DNA of 56,849 nucleotides from Desulfovibrio sp. (GCA_031287575.1 JAITSV010000017.1:1-56849); one strand, 5' to 3'; positions 34,906 through 44,968 are shown, counted from the stretch's first letter. Program-made: numbers and translations. Notes: generated from the sequence alone by a model not told the origin.

Positions 34906-36243
34906 ATGACCTGCGACAAGCACACGGCGCAAACCATCGGCAAGGGCGACCTTGTGGTGGTAGTGGGCGCGGGCCGCTCCGGCATGGCTGCCGCGCGGCT
35001 GCTGCACCGCATGGGGGCGCGCGTGCGCCTGCTGGAACGCAACGCCGACGGGGTGCCCGCCGACTTTGTGCGCTGGGCCGCCGAAGCCGGGGTTGAAATC
35101 GCCACCGGCGACCATGCGCCAGCGCAGTTCGAGGGTGCACGGGCCGTGGTGCCCAGCCCCGGCATGGCCGTGGCAAAGCTGCGCCCGCTGTTGCCGCAGG
35201 GGCCGGACGCTCCGGAAATCATGGCCGAAATGGAGCTGGCCTGGCGGCAACTGGACGGCGAGCCGGTGCTGGCCGTCACCGGCACCAGCGGCAAGACCAC
35301 CACGGTTTCGCTGTGCGCCGCCATGCTGCGCGCGCAGGGCCTTGCGGTGTTTTTGGGCGGCAACATCGGCACCCCCCTCAGCGAGTATGTGCTGTCGGTT
35401 GCGCAGGGCGGGGCGGACGGGCAGGGCAGGGCCGACGTGCTGGTCATAGAGATTTCCAGCTTCCAGTTGCAGGCCTGCACCACCTTTCGCCCGCGCGTGG
35501 CCATGCTGCTGAACATCAGCGAGAACCACCTCGACTACCACGCCGACATGGCGGAATACATCGACGCCAAGTTCCGGCTGTTCCGCTGCATGGAAGAAGG
35601 GGACCTGGCCATCTTCGGCCAGGGCGTGCGCGACCTGGTGGCCGCGCGCGAGCTGAAGCCCCGCACGCTGTTCTTCGATGCGTCTGCCCGGCGCTTTCCG
35701 CGTACCCGCCTGCTGGGCGGGCACAACCAGGCCAACATCGAGGCCGCGTGGCAGGCCTGCCGCGAGTTCGGCGTGACATCGAATGCGGCGGAACAGGCCG
35801 TGGCGGGCTTCGCCCCGCTGGAACACCGGCTGGAGGCCGTGGCCGAGCGCAACGGCGTGCTGTGGGTGAACGATTCCAAGTGCACCACGGTGGAAGCCCT
35901 GCGCGTGGCCCTGCAAGCCTTTGACCGGCCCGTGGTGCTGATGGTGGGTGGCAAGTTCAAGGGGGGCGACCTTGCGTCCCTGCTGCCGCTCATGCACGGG
36001 AGGGTGCGGGCCGTGGTGGGCTTTGGCGCCAGCCGCGAACATTTCGAAGGGGCCTGGATGGGGCAGGGCGATTTTTCCATGTCCTGGCATCCCGCCCTTG
36101 ACCCCGCCGTGGCCCAGGCTGCCGTGCTGGCCCAGCCGGGCGACGCGGTGGTGATGGCCCCGGCCACCTCCAGTTTCGACCTCTTCGCCAACTACAAGGA
36201 GCGCGGCCACGCCTTCCGCCGCGCGGTGGAGGCCCTGCCATGA
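34906..36243 (+). CDS. murD: UDP-MurNAc-L-alanine:D-glutamate ligase
   Basis: A 445-residue Mur ligase that adds D-Glu. N-terminal Rossmann domain (VVVGAGRSGMAAARLLHRMG), ATP motif VTGTSGKTTTVSLC, GGNIGTPLSEYVL, EISSFQLQ, NISENHLDYHADMAEYIDAKFRL, LGGHNQANIEAAW and C-terminal HRLEAVAERNGVLWVNDSKCTT and GGKFKGGDLASLL, all expected for MurD. The ATG at 34906 follows AAGGA by 8 nt. The stop overlaps the ftsW start (ATGA). Confidence 0.96.
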   Translation: MTCDKHTAQTIGKGDLVVVVGAGRSGMAAARLLHRMGARVRLLERNADGVPADFVRWAAEAGVEIATGDHAPAQFEGARAVVPSPGMAVAKLRPLLPQGPDAPEIMAEMELAWRQLDGEPVLAVTGTSGKTTTVSLCAAMLRAQGLAVFLGGNIGTPLSEYVLSVAQGGADGQGRADVLVIEISSFQLQACTTFRPRVAMLLNISENHLDYHADMAEYIDAKFRLFRCMEEGDLAIFGQGVRDLVAARELKPRTLFFDASARRFPRTRLLGGHNQANIEAAWQACREFGVTSNAAEQAVAGFAPLEHRLEAVAERNGVLWVNDSKCTTVEALRVALQAFDRPVVLMVGGKFKGGDLASLLPLMHGRVRAVVGFGASREHFEGAWMGQGDFSMSWHPALDPAVAQAAVLAQPGDAVVMAPATSSFDLFANYKERGHAFRRAVEALP

Positions 36244-37427
36244 GGTTCGGCGCGAACGCGGACGCCCATCCCTCCGCCGCACTGGCGGACCTGCGCCATG
36301 GCGGCGGCAGCTTTGGCGGCATCGCCCATGGCGATCACGGCCCGCAGAACGGCGTGGACTGGTGGCTGTTCGCCATCGCACTGACCCTGCTGGGCATCGG
36401 CCTGCTGATGGTGCTGTCCGCCAGCGGTATCGTGGCCGAGCGCTTCAACGCGGACAAGTACTACTTTTTCAAGCGCCAGCTGATCTTTGCCTGCGTGGGC
36501 GGCGTGGCCATGTTCACCGCCGCGGTGATCCCCCGCAACGTGCTGTACAAATTGCAGTATCCCATCCTGTTCGGGGTGCTGATCATGCTCGTCCTGGTGC
36601 TGACCCCGCTGGGCAACAAGGTCAACGGCGCGCGCCGGTGGATCCAGGTGGGTCCGGTGGCCGTGCAGCCCATGGAGTTCACCAAGATCGCCCTGGCCCT
36701 GTACCTGGCCTACTTCATGAGCACCAAGCAGGACATCATCAAGACCTTCAGCCGGGGGGTCATCCCGCCCTTCGCGGTGACCGGGGTGTTCTGCGCGCTG
36801 CTGTTGCGCCAGCCCGACTTCGGCGGCGCGGCCGTGCTGGCCATGATCCTGTTCTTCATGTGCCTGGTGGGCGGCACGCGGTTCTTCTACCTGGCCGTGT
36901 CCGGGGCGGCGGCGGTGGCCGGGGCCATCGTGCTGGTGGTGCATTCGCCATACCGCTTCCGTCGGTTCACCGCCTTTCTCGACCCCTTCGCCGACGCGCA
37001 GGATTCCGGCTACCAGCTGGTGCAGTCGCTGTTCGCGCTGGGGTCGGGCGGCATCACCGGCGTGGGCATCGGCGCCAGCCGCCAGAAGCTGTTCTATCTG
37101 CCGGAAGCGCACAACGACTTCATCATCGCCGTGCTGGGCGAGGAACTGGGCTTCATCGGCATGTCGCTGGTCTTCGTGCTGATGGGGATGCTGTTCTGGC
37201 GAAGCTTCCGTATCGCCGCCCGACAAGAGGATCTGCGCGACCGGTTCACCGCCTTCGGGGTGACCCTGGTGCTGCTGCTGGGCGCCGTGCTGAACATGGC
37301 GGTGGTCATGGGCGTGGCGCCCCCCAAGGGCGTGCCCATGCCCTTCCTGAGTTATGGCGGCAGCAGCCTGCTGACCACCCTGACCTGCGTGGGGCTGCTG
37401 TTGAACTATTCGCGGACGGCACGCTGA
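36240..37427 (+). CDS. ftsW: Septal peptidoglycan polymerase FtsW (SEDS family)
   Basis: A 395-residue SEDS glycosyltransferase that polymerises lipid II at the septum with FtsI. A His/Gly/Ala-rich cytoplasmic N-terminus (~40 residues) precedes about ten membrane helices. Motifs: LMVLSASGIVAERF, KVNGARRWIQVGPVAVQPMEFTKI (with the conserved Arg-Arg), LRQPDFGGAAVL, DAQDSGYQLVQSLFALGSGG, LPEAHNDFIIAVLGEELGFIG and the C-terminal GVPMPFLSYGGSS. Overlaps murD by 4 bp. Confidence 0.96.
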   Translation: MRFGANADAHPSAALADLRHGGGSFGGIAHGDHGPQNGVDWWLFAIALTLLGIGLLMVLSASGIVAERFNADKYYFFKRQLIFACVGGVAMFTAAVIPRNVLYKLQYPILFGVLIMLVLVLTPLGNKVNGARRWIQVGPVAVQPMEFTKIALALYLAYFMSTKQDIIKTFSRGVIPPFAVTGVFCALLLRQPDFGGAAVLAMILFFMCLVGGTRFFYLAVSGAAAVAGAIVLVVHSPYRFRRFTAFLDPFADAQDSGYQLVQSLFALGSGGITGVGIGASRQKLFYLPEAHNDFIIAVLGEELGFIGMSLVFVLMGMLFWRSFRIAARQEDLRDRFTAFGVTLVLLLGAVLNMAVVMGVAPPKGVPMPFLSYGGSSLLTTLTCVGLLLNYSRTAR

Positions 37428-37479
37428 CGGCGTGCCTTCGCCCGTTTTCGCCACCGTTCAAGATACCGGAGGAAACACC

Positions 37480-38625
37480 ATGCGCCGCGTCATCCTCACC
37501 ACGGGCGGTACCGGGGGGCACATCTTCCCGGCGTTGGCCGTGGCCGAGGAGATCACCCGCCGGTACCCCAAGGCCCGTATCCTGTTCCTGGGCGGACGGT
37601 ACGGGCCGGAAGCCGACCTTGCGGCCCGCGCCGGGCTTGAGTATGTGGGCCTGCCGGTGCGTGGGGTGATGGGGCGTGGCCTGCGCGCGCTGGCCGCGGC
37701 CGGGGCCATGGGCCTTGGCGTGTGGCGCGCCGTTTCCGTGGTGCGCCGGTTCGACCCGGACATCGCCGTGGGCTTCGGCGGCTACGCCGCCTTTGCCGGT
37801 GTGCTGGCCGCCCGACTGTGCGGCAGGCCCGCCGCCATCCACGAGCAGAACGCCATTCCCGGACTGACCAACCGCCTGCTGGGCCACGTGGTGCAGCGGG
37901 TGTTCCTGTCCCTGCCGGATACGGCGGGCGCGTTTCCCGCGCGGCGCTGCGTGGCCACCGGCAACCCGGTGCGCGCGGCCATCGTCGCGGCCGGGGCGAC
38001 CAGCACTGCCGACGCGGCGGACAAGGGCGACGCCCCGCGTTCCTCCCATTCGCGCCGCCTGCTGGTCATGGGCGGCAGCCTTGGGGCACGGGCCATCAAC
38101 GAGGCCGTGGTGGCCGCGCTGCCCACCCTGAGCGATGCCGGGGTGGAACTGTGGCACCAGACCGGCACCAGCGATTGGGAACGGGTGCGCACGGGCTACA
38201 AACAGGCCGGAATTTCCGAGGCCCGCGTCGAGGCATTCATCGACGACGTGGCCAGTGCCTACACCTGGGCGGACCTTGTGCTGTGCCGCGCCGGGGCCAC
38301 TTCCGTGGCCGAGCTGGCCGTGGCGGGCAAGCCCTCGGTGCTGGTGCCGTTTCCCTTCGCCACCCACAACCACCAACTGCACAACGCCCGGCACGTTGCC
38401 GACGCCGGGGCGGCACTGGTGGTGGAGCAGAAGGACGTGACGCCCGGTGCAGACGGCAAGCCCGCCGTGGCGCCCGTGTCATTGGACCGCGTGCTGGTCG
38501 AGCTTCTGGCCGACCGCCAGCGGCTGGCCGACATGGGCCGCGCCGCGCGCGCCATGGGGCGTCCGCAAGCCGCCGCCGCCGTGGTTAATGGCATGGAGAG
38601 CATCCTTGCGGGGCGTGGGAAGTAG
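37480..38625 (+). CDS. murG: UDP-GlcNAc:lipid I N-acetylglucosaminyltransferase
   Basis: A 381-residue GT28 peripheral membrane enzyme making lipid II. The N-terminal Rossmann domain has the G loop LTTGGTGGHIFPALAVAEE, PDIAVGFGGYAAFAGVLAA and IHEQNAIPGLTNRLL. The C-terminal donor domain has LLVMGGSLGARAINEAV, FIDDVASAYTWADLVLCRAGATSVAELA and PFPFATHNHQLHNARHV. The ATG at 37480 follows GGAGGA by 6 nt; an upstream in-frame ATG has no site. Followed by a 260-bp spacer with a large inverted repeat before murC. Confidence 0.97.
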   Translation: MRRVILTTGGTGGHIFPALAVAEEITRRYPKARILFLGGRYGPEADLAARAGLEYVGLPVRGVMGRGLRALAAAGAMGLGVWRAVSVVRRFDPDIAVGFGGYAAFAGVLAARLCGRPAAIHEQNAIPGLTNRLLGHVVQRVFLSLPDTAGAFPARRCVATGNPVRAAIVAAGATSTADAADKGDAPRSSHSRRLLVMGGSLGARAINEAVVAALPTLSDAGVELWHQTGTSDWERVRTGYKQAGISEARVEAFIDDVASAYTWADLVLCRAGATSVAELAVAGKPSVLVPFPFATHNHQLHNARHVADAGAALVVEQKDVTPGADGKPAVAPVSLDRVLVELLADRQRLADMGRAARAMGRPQAAAAVVNGMESILAGRGK

Positions 38626-38632
38626 GTTGGAG

Positions 38633-38692
38633 TTTTTTGTGTGACTCCGGCGGGGGCTGAGATTTTTTGTTTGCCTCCGGCGGGCAAGGGCT
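38633..38692. repeat. Direct repeat at the left edge of the murG-murC spacer
   Basis: GAGTTTTTTGTGTGACTCCGG (38633 on, split here as GAGTTTTTTG and TGTGACTCCGG) is repeated as GAGATTTTTTG and TTTGCCTCCGG from about 38660. It looks like a partial tandem duplication of the repeat edge. Confidence 0.5.
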
Positions 38693-38827
38693 TCGCGCTC
38701 TGCACCCCCGCTATGAAAAAGTATTTTGTTTGGTGCGCACCACGCATCAGTGATGCAGCAGAGAATAACGTAAGACAGCCCCACTGAAATGGGGGTGCAG
38801 GGGGCGAAGCCCCTGCCCGCCGGAGGC
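38673..38827. repeat. Inverted repeat family B (murG-murC gap), 37-bp arms
   Basis: The arms 38673-38709 and 38791-38827 are reverse complements over 37 bp with only three mismatches, around an 81-bp loop. Blocks are GCCTCCGGCGGGC, GGGCTTCGC and CTGCACCCCC. The structure resembles a short non-autonomous palindromic insertion. Similar blocks occur in decayed form in the pheS-pheT gap (9454-9556). It lies in the middle of the dcw operon. Confidence 0.85.
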
Positions 38828-38885
38828 GTAAAGACGCTTGCCTCGCCAAAGGCTGATCAAAAACACCAAAATCAGATAAAATGTT

Positions 38886-40253
38886 ATGAATAACAACAAG
38901 ATAAAGAAAATACACATGGTCGGCATCGGCGGCTCGGGCATGAGCGGCATTGCCGAGGTGCTGCTGAACCTGGGCTACGAGGTGCGCGGCTCGGACATGT
39001 CCGACGGCACGGTGGTGCGCCGTCTGCGCAAACTGGGGGCCGAGATCTACATCGGCCACGGCGAGGGCAACCTGACCGACGCCCAGGTGCTGGTGAAGTC
39101 CACGGCCATCGGCGACGAGAATCCGGAAGTGGCGGCTGCGCGCAGGCGCGGCATTCCCATCATTCCGCGTGCCGAGATGCTGGCGGAACTGATGCGCCTG
39201 CGCACGGGCATCGCCATCGCGGGCACGCACGGCAAGACCACCACCACCTCGCTGGCGGCGGCCATCTTCGACGAGGCGGGCACCGACCCCACGGTGATCA
39301 TCGGCGGGCGGCTGAACGCTTACGGCGCCAACGCGCGCCTGGGCGACGGCGCCTACCTGATCGCAGAGGCGGACGAATCGGACGGTTCGTTCCTGTGCCT
39401 GTTCCCCATCGTCACCGTGGTCACCAACGTGGACATGGACCACATGGACCACTACCCCTCGCAGCAGGCCATCGACGACGCCTTCGTGGACTTCATGAAC
39501 AAGGTGCCGTTCTACGGCATGAACGTGGTCTGCGGCGACGACCCCGGCGTGCGGCGGCTGCTGCCCCGCGTGAAGCGTCCGGTGGTCACCTACGGCTTCG
39601 GCGAGGGCAACGCCATCCGGGCAGAGGTGCTGGCCTGCGCGGACACCAGCCTGTTCAACGTCATCGTCAACGGCGACGACATCGGCCAGGTGCGCCTGGC
39701 CCAGCCGGGCCGCCACAACATTTTGAACGCCCTGGCGGCCATCGGCGTGGCGCTGGAATGCGACATCGCGCCCGAGAAGATCGTGGCGGGCCTGGCCAAG
39801 TTCGGCGGGGTGGGGCGGCGCTTCGAACGCAAGGGCGAACGCGACGGCGTGCTGGTGGTGGACGACTACGGCCACCACCCGGCCGAAATCGCTGCCACCC
39901 TTGCCACGGCGCGCCAGTGCTTTCCGCACCGGCGGCTGGTGGTGGTGTTCCAGCCGCACCGGTTCAGCCGCACGCAGGCGCTGTTCGGCGAATTCTGCAA
40001 GGTGTTCGACGGGGTGGACAAGCTGTTGCTGACGGAAATCTACCCCGCTTCGGAAAAGCCCATCCCCGGCGTGAGCGGGCAAAGCCTTGCCCAGGGCATC
40101 CGCCAGGTGTCCAGGACCGACGTGACCTACCATCAGGATTTCGATTCCGTGCTGGCGGCGCTGCCAGAGGTGCTGCAACCCGGCGATCTGCTGCTGACGC
40201 TGGGCGCGGGCAACGTGACCACCATCGGCCCCCGCTACCTGGAAAGGGAATAG
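38886..40253 (+). CDS. murC: UDP-N-acetylmuramate:L-alanine ligase
   Basis: A 455-residue Mur ligase that adds the first stem-peptide residue. Motifs: [21 protein letters not shown], the ATP loop [75 protein letters not shown] and [16 protein letters not shown]. The start region is unusual: ATG 38886 lies in an AT-rich stretch with no purine-rich Shine-Dalgarno, and the first eight codons are Asn/Lys/Ile-rich. An internal ATG at 38916, just before VGIGGSG, also lacks one. Translation may rely on an unstructured AT-rich leader. Confidence 0.96.
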   Translation: MNNNKIKKIHMVGIGGSGMSGIAEVLLNLGYEVRGSDMSDGTVVRRLRKLGAEIYIGHGEGNLTDAQVLVKSTAIGDENPEVAAARRRGIPIIPRAEMLAELMRLRTGIAIAGTHGKTTTTSLAAAIFDEAGTDPTVIIGGRLNAYGANARLGDGAYLIAEADESDGSFLCLFPIVTVVTNVDMDHMDHYPSQQAIDDAFVDFMNKVPFYGMNVVCGDDPGVRRLLPRVKRPVVTYGFGEGNAIRAEVLACADTSLFNVIVNGDDIGQVRLAQPGRHNILNALAAIGVALECDIAPEKIVAGLAKFGGVGRRFERKGERDGVLVVDDYGHHPAEIAATLATARQCFPHRRLVVVFQPHRFSRTQALFGEFCKVFDGVDKLLLTEIYPASEKPIPGVSGQSLAQGIRQVSRTDVTYHQDFDSVLAALPEVLQPGDLLLTLGAGNVTTIGPRYLERE

Positions 40254-40254
40254 C

Positions 40255-41175
40255 ATGCTTAAGGTTCTCGACGGCCCCGTGCTTGCGCACCGCACCACGC
40301 TCCGCCTTGGCGGCAGGGCGCTGGCGGAGGTGCGCGCGGCCGGGCCCCGGGACCTGGACGAGTTGCCCGGTGCGCTGGCCCGCCTTGGCGGAGAGCCGCG
40401 CATGCTGGGCTGCGGCAGCAACATCCTTGCCGACGACGGCGAACTGCCCGTGGTGGTGGTGGCGCTGGACAGCGGCGGCCCCTTCGAGGCCGCCCCGGAA
40501 GTGACCGGTGAAACGGAAGATGGCCGCGTGCTGGTGCGCGTGGGCGCGGCGCAACGGCTGCCGCGCCTGGTGTCGCGCCTGTCCGGGTGGGGGCTGTGCG
40601 GCATGGAGGGGTTGGCGGGCATACCCGGCGCCGTTGGCGGCGCGGTGGCCATGAACGCCGGGTCCTACGGGTGCGAATGCGGCGCCGTGCTGCATGCCGT
40701 TTCCGTGTTTTCGCCCGCGTTGGGCCACGTGATCCTGGGGCGCGACAGGTTCCGCCATGGCTACCGGCATTTCGAGGTGCTGGACGAGGCTGGCGCGCCG
40801 CTGGGCGGCTGGTATCTGGTCACGGCCGCCACCTTCGCGCTGTCGCGGTGCGACAGCGCCGTGGTGCACGCCGCCATGCGCGGCAACTACCTGAAGAAGA
40901 AAGCGACGCAGCCGGTGCTGTCCCACAGTGCGGGTTGCGTGTTCCGCAATCCCTCGCCGCAGAATCCCGCTGGCAAACTGCTGGACGCGGCGGGGCTGAA
41001 GGGATACCGCATCGGGGATATGGCGTTTTCCATGATGCATGCCAACTTCATGGTCAACGAAGGATATGGCACTGCAAAAGATGCTTTCAGTTTATTGCAG
41101 TTTGCAAGAGTTGCCGTGAGTGAACGTTTTGGAGTCGATCTTGAACTTGAAGTGAAGGTCTGGTCATGGCGATAG
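40255..41175 (+). CDS. murB: UDP-N-acetylenolpyruvoylglucosamine reductase
   Basis: A 306-residue FAD enzyme that reduces UDP-GlcNAc-enolpyruvate to UDP-MurNAc. Motifs: TLRLGGRALAEVRAA, MLGCGSNILADDGELPVVVV, GMEGLAGIPGAVGGAVAMNAGSY (split by the flavin site), SHSAGCVFRNPSPQNPAGKLLDAAGLKGYRIGD (given here only as its start SHSAGCVFRNP) and ANFMVNEGYGTAKD with the C-terminal Glu region. Length suits type II MurB. The last ~45 codons use more A/T than the rest. Overlaps the ftsQ start by 10 bp. Confidence 0.95.
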   Translation: MLKVLDGPVLAHRTTLRLGGRALAEVRAAGPRDLDELPGALARLGGEPRMLGCGSNILADDGELPVVVVALDSGGPFEAAPEVTGETEDGRVLVRVGAAQRLPRLVSRLSGWGLCGMEGLAGIPGAVGGAVAMNAGSYGCECGAVLHAVSVFSPALGHVILGRDRFRHGYRHFEVLDEAGAPLGGWYLVTAATFALSRCDSAVVHAAMRGNYLKKKATQPVLSHSAGCVFRNPSPQNPAGKLLDAAGLKGYRIGDMAFSMMHANFMVNEGYGTAKDAFSLLQFARVAVSERFGVDLELEVKVWSWR

Positions 41176-42005
41176 CGTTGTCGCGCGGAAAGAAAGGCGC
41201 GAAAAATGCGTACAGCAGGAAAAGCGTGAAGCCGCAAAAGGTCACGCTTAATCCCGGTAATGGGCTGCTGACGTTCGCCAAATGGATATTCACCATGGTG
41301 CTTTCCGTATCCCTGCTTATCGGTATAAGCGTAGGTTTGTTGTATCTCTACAGATATGCGACGAGAACTGAATATTTTGCAGTCAAAAGTATTGAAGTCT
41401 CCGGCAATTTGAGGTTAAGACAAGAGGAAATCCTGGGGTTGGCGGGCATTGCCCCCGGCGCGAACAGCCTTGCGGTGAACATCGCGGACATGGAGTCCGG
41501 GCTGCTGCGCAATCCATGGATTACGGAAGTATCCGTAAAAAGGTTGCTTCCTGACGGATTTGCGATAAAAGTCGCTGAACGGGAACCGAAGTTCTGGGTA
41601 CAGCGCGGCGCGGAGCTGCTCTACGCCGACGAACACGGCAACATCATCGCCCCGGTGGGGGCGGGCCGGTTCACCTCGCTGCCCACGCTGGAAGTCGAAG
41701 CAGGGGCGGAGGAAGCGCTGGAGCGGCTGCCCGAGATAACCGGCGATCTGAAGCGGGCCAGGCTGCCCGTGGACATCGCCCTGGTTTCGTGGGTGCGCCT
41801 CAGCCCCGGCAAGGGCGTGGAACTGTATCTGGAAAACAGCGACCTGCGACTCAGCGTCGCGCTGGAAGACTGGCGCGGCAACCTCGACAGGCTGGGTAAG
41901 GTGCTCGACGACCTTGCCCGTCGGGGCGAACTGAAGCAGGTGCGCGAGGTAAAGGCGGGGGGCGTCAACGTCTGGGTACAGAAGGACGCCGCCCTCGGCG
42001 GCTGA
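41166..42005 (+). CDS. ftsQ: Cell division protein FtsQ/DivIB
   Basis: A 279-residue bitopic protein of the divisome scaffold. A Lys-rich cytoplasmic tail (~38 residues) precedes one membrane helix (FTMVLSVSLLIGISVGLLYLY) and a POTRA domain (YFAVKSIEVSGNLRLRQEEIL, residues ~66-135), then the beta domain with FAIKVAEREPKFWVQ and LYADEHGNII. The first ~140 codons are clearly richer in A/T than the rest of the gene and its neighbours. Starts inside murB, so translation is coupled. Confidence 0.93.
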   Translation: MAIALSRGKKGAKNAYSRKSVKPQKVTLNPGNGLLTFAKWIFTMVLSVSLLIGISVGLLYLYRYATRTEYFAVKSIEVSGNLRLRQEEILGLAGIAPGANSLAVNIADMESGLLRNPWITEVSVKRLLPDGFAIKVAEREPKFWVQRGAELLYADEHGNIIAPVGAGRFTSLPTLEVEAGAEEALERLPEITGDLKRARLPVDIALVSWVRLSPGKGVELYLENSDLRLSVALEDWRGNLDRLGKVLDDLARRGELKQVREVKAGGVNVWVQKDAALGG

Positions 42006-42074
42006 CCCGGCAGTGCGAAACCGCACGGGCAGCCCCATGGCACCCGTTCGGCATCGCGTAAACAGGAGTAGCAG

Positions 42075-43301
42075 ATGCCCAAGTCGGATCTGATTGTCGG
42101 CCTTGATATCGGTACCACGAAAATCTGCGCGGTCGTGGGTGAAGCCACGCCCGACGGGGTCGATATCGTCGGCATCGGCACCAGTCCCTCCACCGGCCTG
42201 CGCAAGGGCGTGGTGGTCAACATCGAGCAGACCGTCCAGTCCATCAAGAAAGCTCTCGAAGAAGCCGAGCTGATGGCCGGCTGCGAAATCCGTTCGGTCT
42301 ATGCGGGTATCGCGGGCAGCCACATCAAGGGCTTCAACAGTCATGGCGTCATCGCCGTCAAGGGCGGCGAGGTGGGCCCCAAAGACGTGGAACGCGCGCT
42401 TGACGCGGCGAAAGCCGTGGCCATTCCGCTGGACCGCGAAGTCATCCACATCCTTCCGCAGGAATACATCGTGGACGACCAGCGCGGCATCGCCGACCCG
42501 CTCGGCATGGCGGGCGTGCGGCTCGAGGTCAAGGTGCACATCGTCACCGGCGCCGTGACGTCCGCCCAGAACATCGTGCGTTCCTGCCACAGGAGCGGGC
42601 TCGACGTGTCGGACATCGTGCTCGAGGCGCTGGCCTCCAGCAAGGCCGTGCTGACCGAGGAAGAGAGGGAGATTGGCGTCGCCCTCGTCGACCTTGGCGG
42701 CGGTACCACCGACATCGCCGTGTTCTCCAACGATTCCATCAAGCACACGGGCGTGCTTGCGCTGGGCGGACAGAACCTGACCAACGACATCGCGTTCGGG
42801 TTGCGCACCCCCATGGTTTCGGCCGAAAAGATCAAGGTCAAGTACGGCTGCGCCATGGCCGACCTTGTGCGCAACGACGACCTCATCGAGGTGCCGAGCG
42901 TGGGCGGGCGCGATCCGCGCCGCCTGTCGCGCCAGGTGCTTGCCGAGATCTGCGAACCCCGCATGGAGGAGATCCTGTCGCTGGTGGATCAGGAACTCGT
43001 TCGCTCCGGCTTCAAGAGCATGATCGGGGCGGGCGTGGTGCTGACCGGCGGCACGGCCCTCATCGACGGGTGCCAGGAACTTGGCGAGCAGATTTTCAAC
43101 ATGCCTACCCGCATCGGCTACCCCCGGAATGTGGGCGGGCTGCGTGACGTGGTGAACAGCCCGAAGTTCGCCACCGCCGTGGGGCTTTTGCGCTACGGCG
43201 CCGAAAAGGAGGGCCTTGAACTCAAGTTCCGCATCCGCGACGGAAACGTGTTCAACCGCGTGCTGTCGCGCATGCGCAAATGGTTCTCCGACATCTCGTA
43301 A
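42075..43301 (+). CDS. ftsA: Cell division protein FtsA
   Basis: A 408-residue actin-like protein that tethers FtsZ to the membrane. Motifs: [18 protein letters not shown] (phosphate 1), the SHS2/1C domain ([20 protein letters not shown]), [16 protein letters not shown] (phosphate 2) and [19 protein letters not shown] (adenosine). The C-terminus [16 protein letters not shown] is the expected amphipathic membrane-binding helix. The ATG at 42075 follows AGGAG by 7 nt. Confidence 0.96.
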   Translation: MPKSDLIVGLDIGTTKICAVVGEATPDGVDIVGIGTSPSTGLRKGVVVNIEQTVQSIKKALEEAELMAGCEIRSVYAGIAGSHIKGFNSHGVIAVKGGEVGPKDVERALDAAKAVAIPLDREVIHILPQEYIVDDQRGIADPLGMAGVRLEVKVHIVTGAVTSAQNIVRSCHRSGLDVSDIVLEALASSKAVLTEEEREIGVALVDLGGGTTDIAVFSNDSIKHTGVLALGGQNLTNDIAFGLRTPMVSAEKIKVKYGCAMADLVRNDDLIEVPSVGGRDPRRLSRQVLAEICEPRMEEILSLVDQELVRSGFKSMIGAGVVLTGGTALIDGCQELGEQIFNMPTRIGYPRNVGGLRDVVNSPKFATAVGLLRYGAEKEGLELKFRIRDGNVFNRVLSRMRKWFSDIS

Positions 43302-43344
43302 ACCGTGGGTCCAACGGAATAGTCATTCGGACAAGGAGAGGCGT

Positions 43345-44634
43345 ATGGAATTTCACGAGATCGATGCCGAAAGCACTGCGAAGATCAAGGTCATAGGCGT
43401 CGGCGGCGGTGGCGGCAACGCGGTCCAGAACATGATATCCTCCGCGCTGAAGGGCGTTACCTTCATCGCGGCCAACACCGATATCCAGGCCCTCAGCCGG
43501 TCTTCCGCCGAACTCAAGATCCAGCTCGGCGACAAGCTGACCAAGGGCCTTGGCGCGGGCGCCAACCCCGGCATCGGCCGCGACGCCGCCCTTGAAAGCA
43601 TGGGCGCCATCAAGGACGCCATCGGCGAGGCCGACATGGTCTTCGTCACCGCGGGCATGGGCGGCGGCACCGGCACCGGCGCGGCCCCCGTCATCGCGCA
43701 GGCGGCCAAGGAACTGGGCGCGCTGACCGTGGGCGTGGTCACCAAGCCGTTCTTCTTCGAAGGCAAGAAGCGCCTTGAAGCGGCGGAAGTGGGCATCTCC
43801 GAATTCCGCGAGCACGTGGACAGCCTGATCACCATTCCCAACGACCGCCTGCTCTCCCTGGCCCCCAAGAAGGCCACCTTCGTGGAAATGCTGAAGAAGG
43901 CCGATGAAGTGCTGTACTTCGCGGTGAAGGGCATTTCCGACCTGATCATGGTGCCCGGCCTCATCAACCTGGACTTCGCGGACGTGAAGGCGGTGATGGG
44001 CGAATCGGGCCTGGCCATGATGGGCGCGGGCATCGCGCGCGGCGAATCGCGCGCCCGCGAGGCCGCCATGAAGGCCATCACCAGCCCGCTGCTGGAAGAC
44101 GTGTCCATCGACGGCGCGCGCGGCGTGCTCATGAACATCACCTGCGGGCCGGACCTGACCATCGACGAAGTCAGCGAAGCCGCCGGGATCATCCAGGAAG
44201 CCGCGCACGAAGACGCGCGCATCTTCTTCGGCACCGTGTTCGACGACACGGCGGGCGAGGAAATGCGCATTACCGTCATTGCCACCGGCATCGACGCGGA
44301 CATGGTGGGCGTCGAAGGCGCGGGCAAGTCCGGCACCGTCACCCCGTTCCGCAAGGGCGGCTCCATGGGCCAGGCCCAGCCCGCTCCCCGTTCCGCCGCG
44401 CAGCCGCGCGCCGAGCAGGTGCAGCAGGCCAAGCCCGCTCCCCAGTCCGTGCAGCCGCGCGGCCTCGGCGGCTTTTCCGACGATGACCGCAACATCCCTG
44501 CCTACCTGCGCAAGCAGGGCCAGGTGCAGGCCACGGTGAACCGCATCAATACCCACGCCCCCGGCGAAGAAGACTTCATCTTCGACGAGGACGAGTTCGA
44601 GATTCCGTCCTTCATCCGCAAGCAGGCGGACTAG
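43345..44634 (+). CDS. ftsZ: Cell division protein FtsZ
   Basis: A 429-residue tubulin-like GTPase that forms the Z ring. It has [18 protein letters not shown], the tubulin signature [15 protein letters not shown], the T7 loop [11 protein letters not shown] and the C-terminal globular domain. A ~75-residue Gln/Ala/Pro linker ([20 protein letters not shown]) precedes the conserved C-terminal peptide EIPSFIRKQ, which binds FtsA. The ATG at 43345 follows AAGGAGAG by 6 nt. Last gene of the dcw cluster. Confidence 0.98.
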   Translation: MEFHEIDAESTAKIKVIGVGGGGGNAVQNMISSALKGVTFIAANTDIQALSRSSAELKIQLGDKLTKGLGAGANPGIGRDAALESMGAIKDAIGEADMVFVTAGMGGGTGTGAAPVIAQAAKELGALTVGVVTKPFFFEGKKRLEAAEVGISEFREHVDSLITIPNDRLLSLAPKKATFVEMLKKADEVLYFAVKGISDLIMVPGLINLDFADVKAVMGESGLAMMGAGIARGESRAREAAMKAITSPLLEDVSIDGARGVLMNITCGPDLTIDEVSEAAGIIQEAAHEDARIFFGTVFDDTAGEEMRITVIATGIDADMVGVEGAGKSGTVTPFRKGGSMGQAQPAPRSAAQPRAEQVQQAKPAPQSVQPRGLGGFSDDDRNIPAYLRKQGQVQATVNRINTHAPGEEDFIFDEDEFEIPSFIRKQAD

Positions 44635-44649
44635 CGGACGGAAGCCAGG

Positions 44650-44689
44650 CCGCATCCCCTTCCTGCCCATACGGCAAGGACGGATGCGG
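44650..44689 (+). terminator. Hairpin just after ftsZ
   Basis: CCGCATCC (44650-44657) pairs with GGATGCGG (44682-44689) with an inner CTTCCTGCC/GGCAAGG arm. There is no T tract, so it may stabilise the mRNA 3' end rather than terminate. Confidence 0.5.
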
Positions 44690-44823
44690 TCCCCGGCCCT
44701 GCGGAACCGGCGTACAACCGGGGGGGTACACCGCAGGCACCGGGTACCCGCGCGCCACGTGCGCACGATAGACCCCGCGCTCGGGACGAAGAAGACGCCT
44801 CTCCATCCCGGCACGGTTTACGG

Positions 44824-44853
44824 GAGGGCCGCCCCCAAAGGGCGGCCTTTTCT
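44824..44853 (+). terminator. Terminator of the dcw cluster
   Basis: GGCCGCCC (44826-44833) pairs with GGGCGGCC (44839-44846) around a 5-nt loop and is followed by TTTT. It is 190 bp after ftsZ. Confidence 0.85.
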
Positions 44854-44968
44854 CGTTGCGGGGGCTGGATTTTTTCGTGGCAGTGGTTACGCTGTATGCC
44901 GTGCGTGACTGCACGCTGTCAGCGTGTCTGCCGTAAAAAGGGCGTCGTGGTCCGCAAAGGAGACAACC

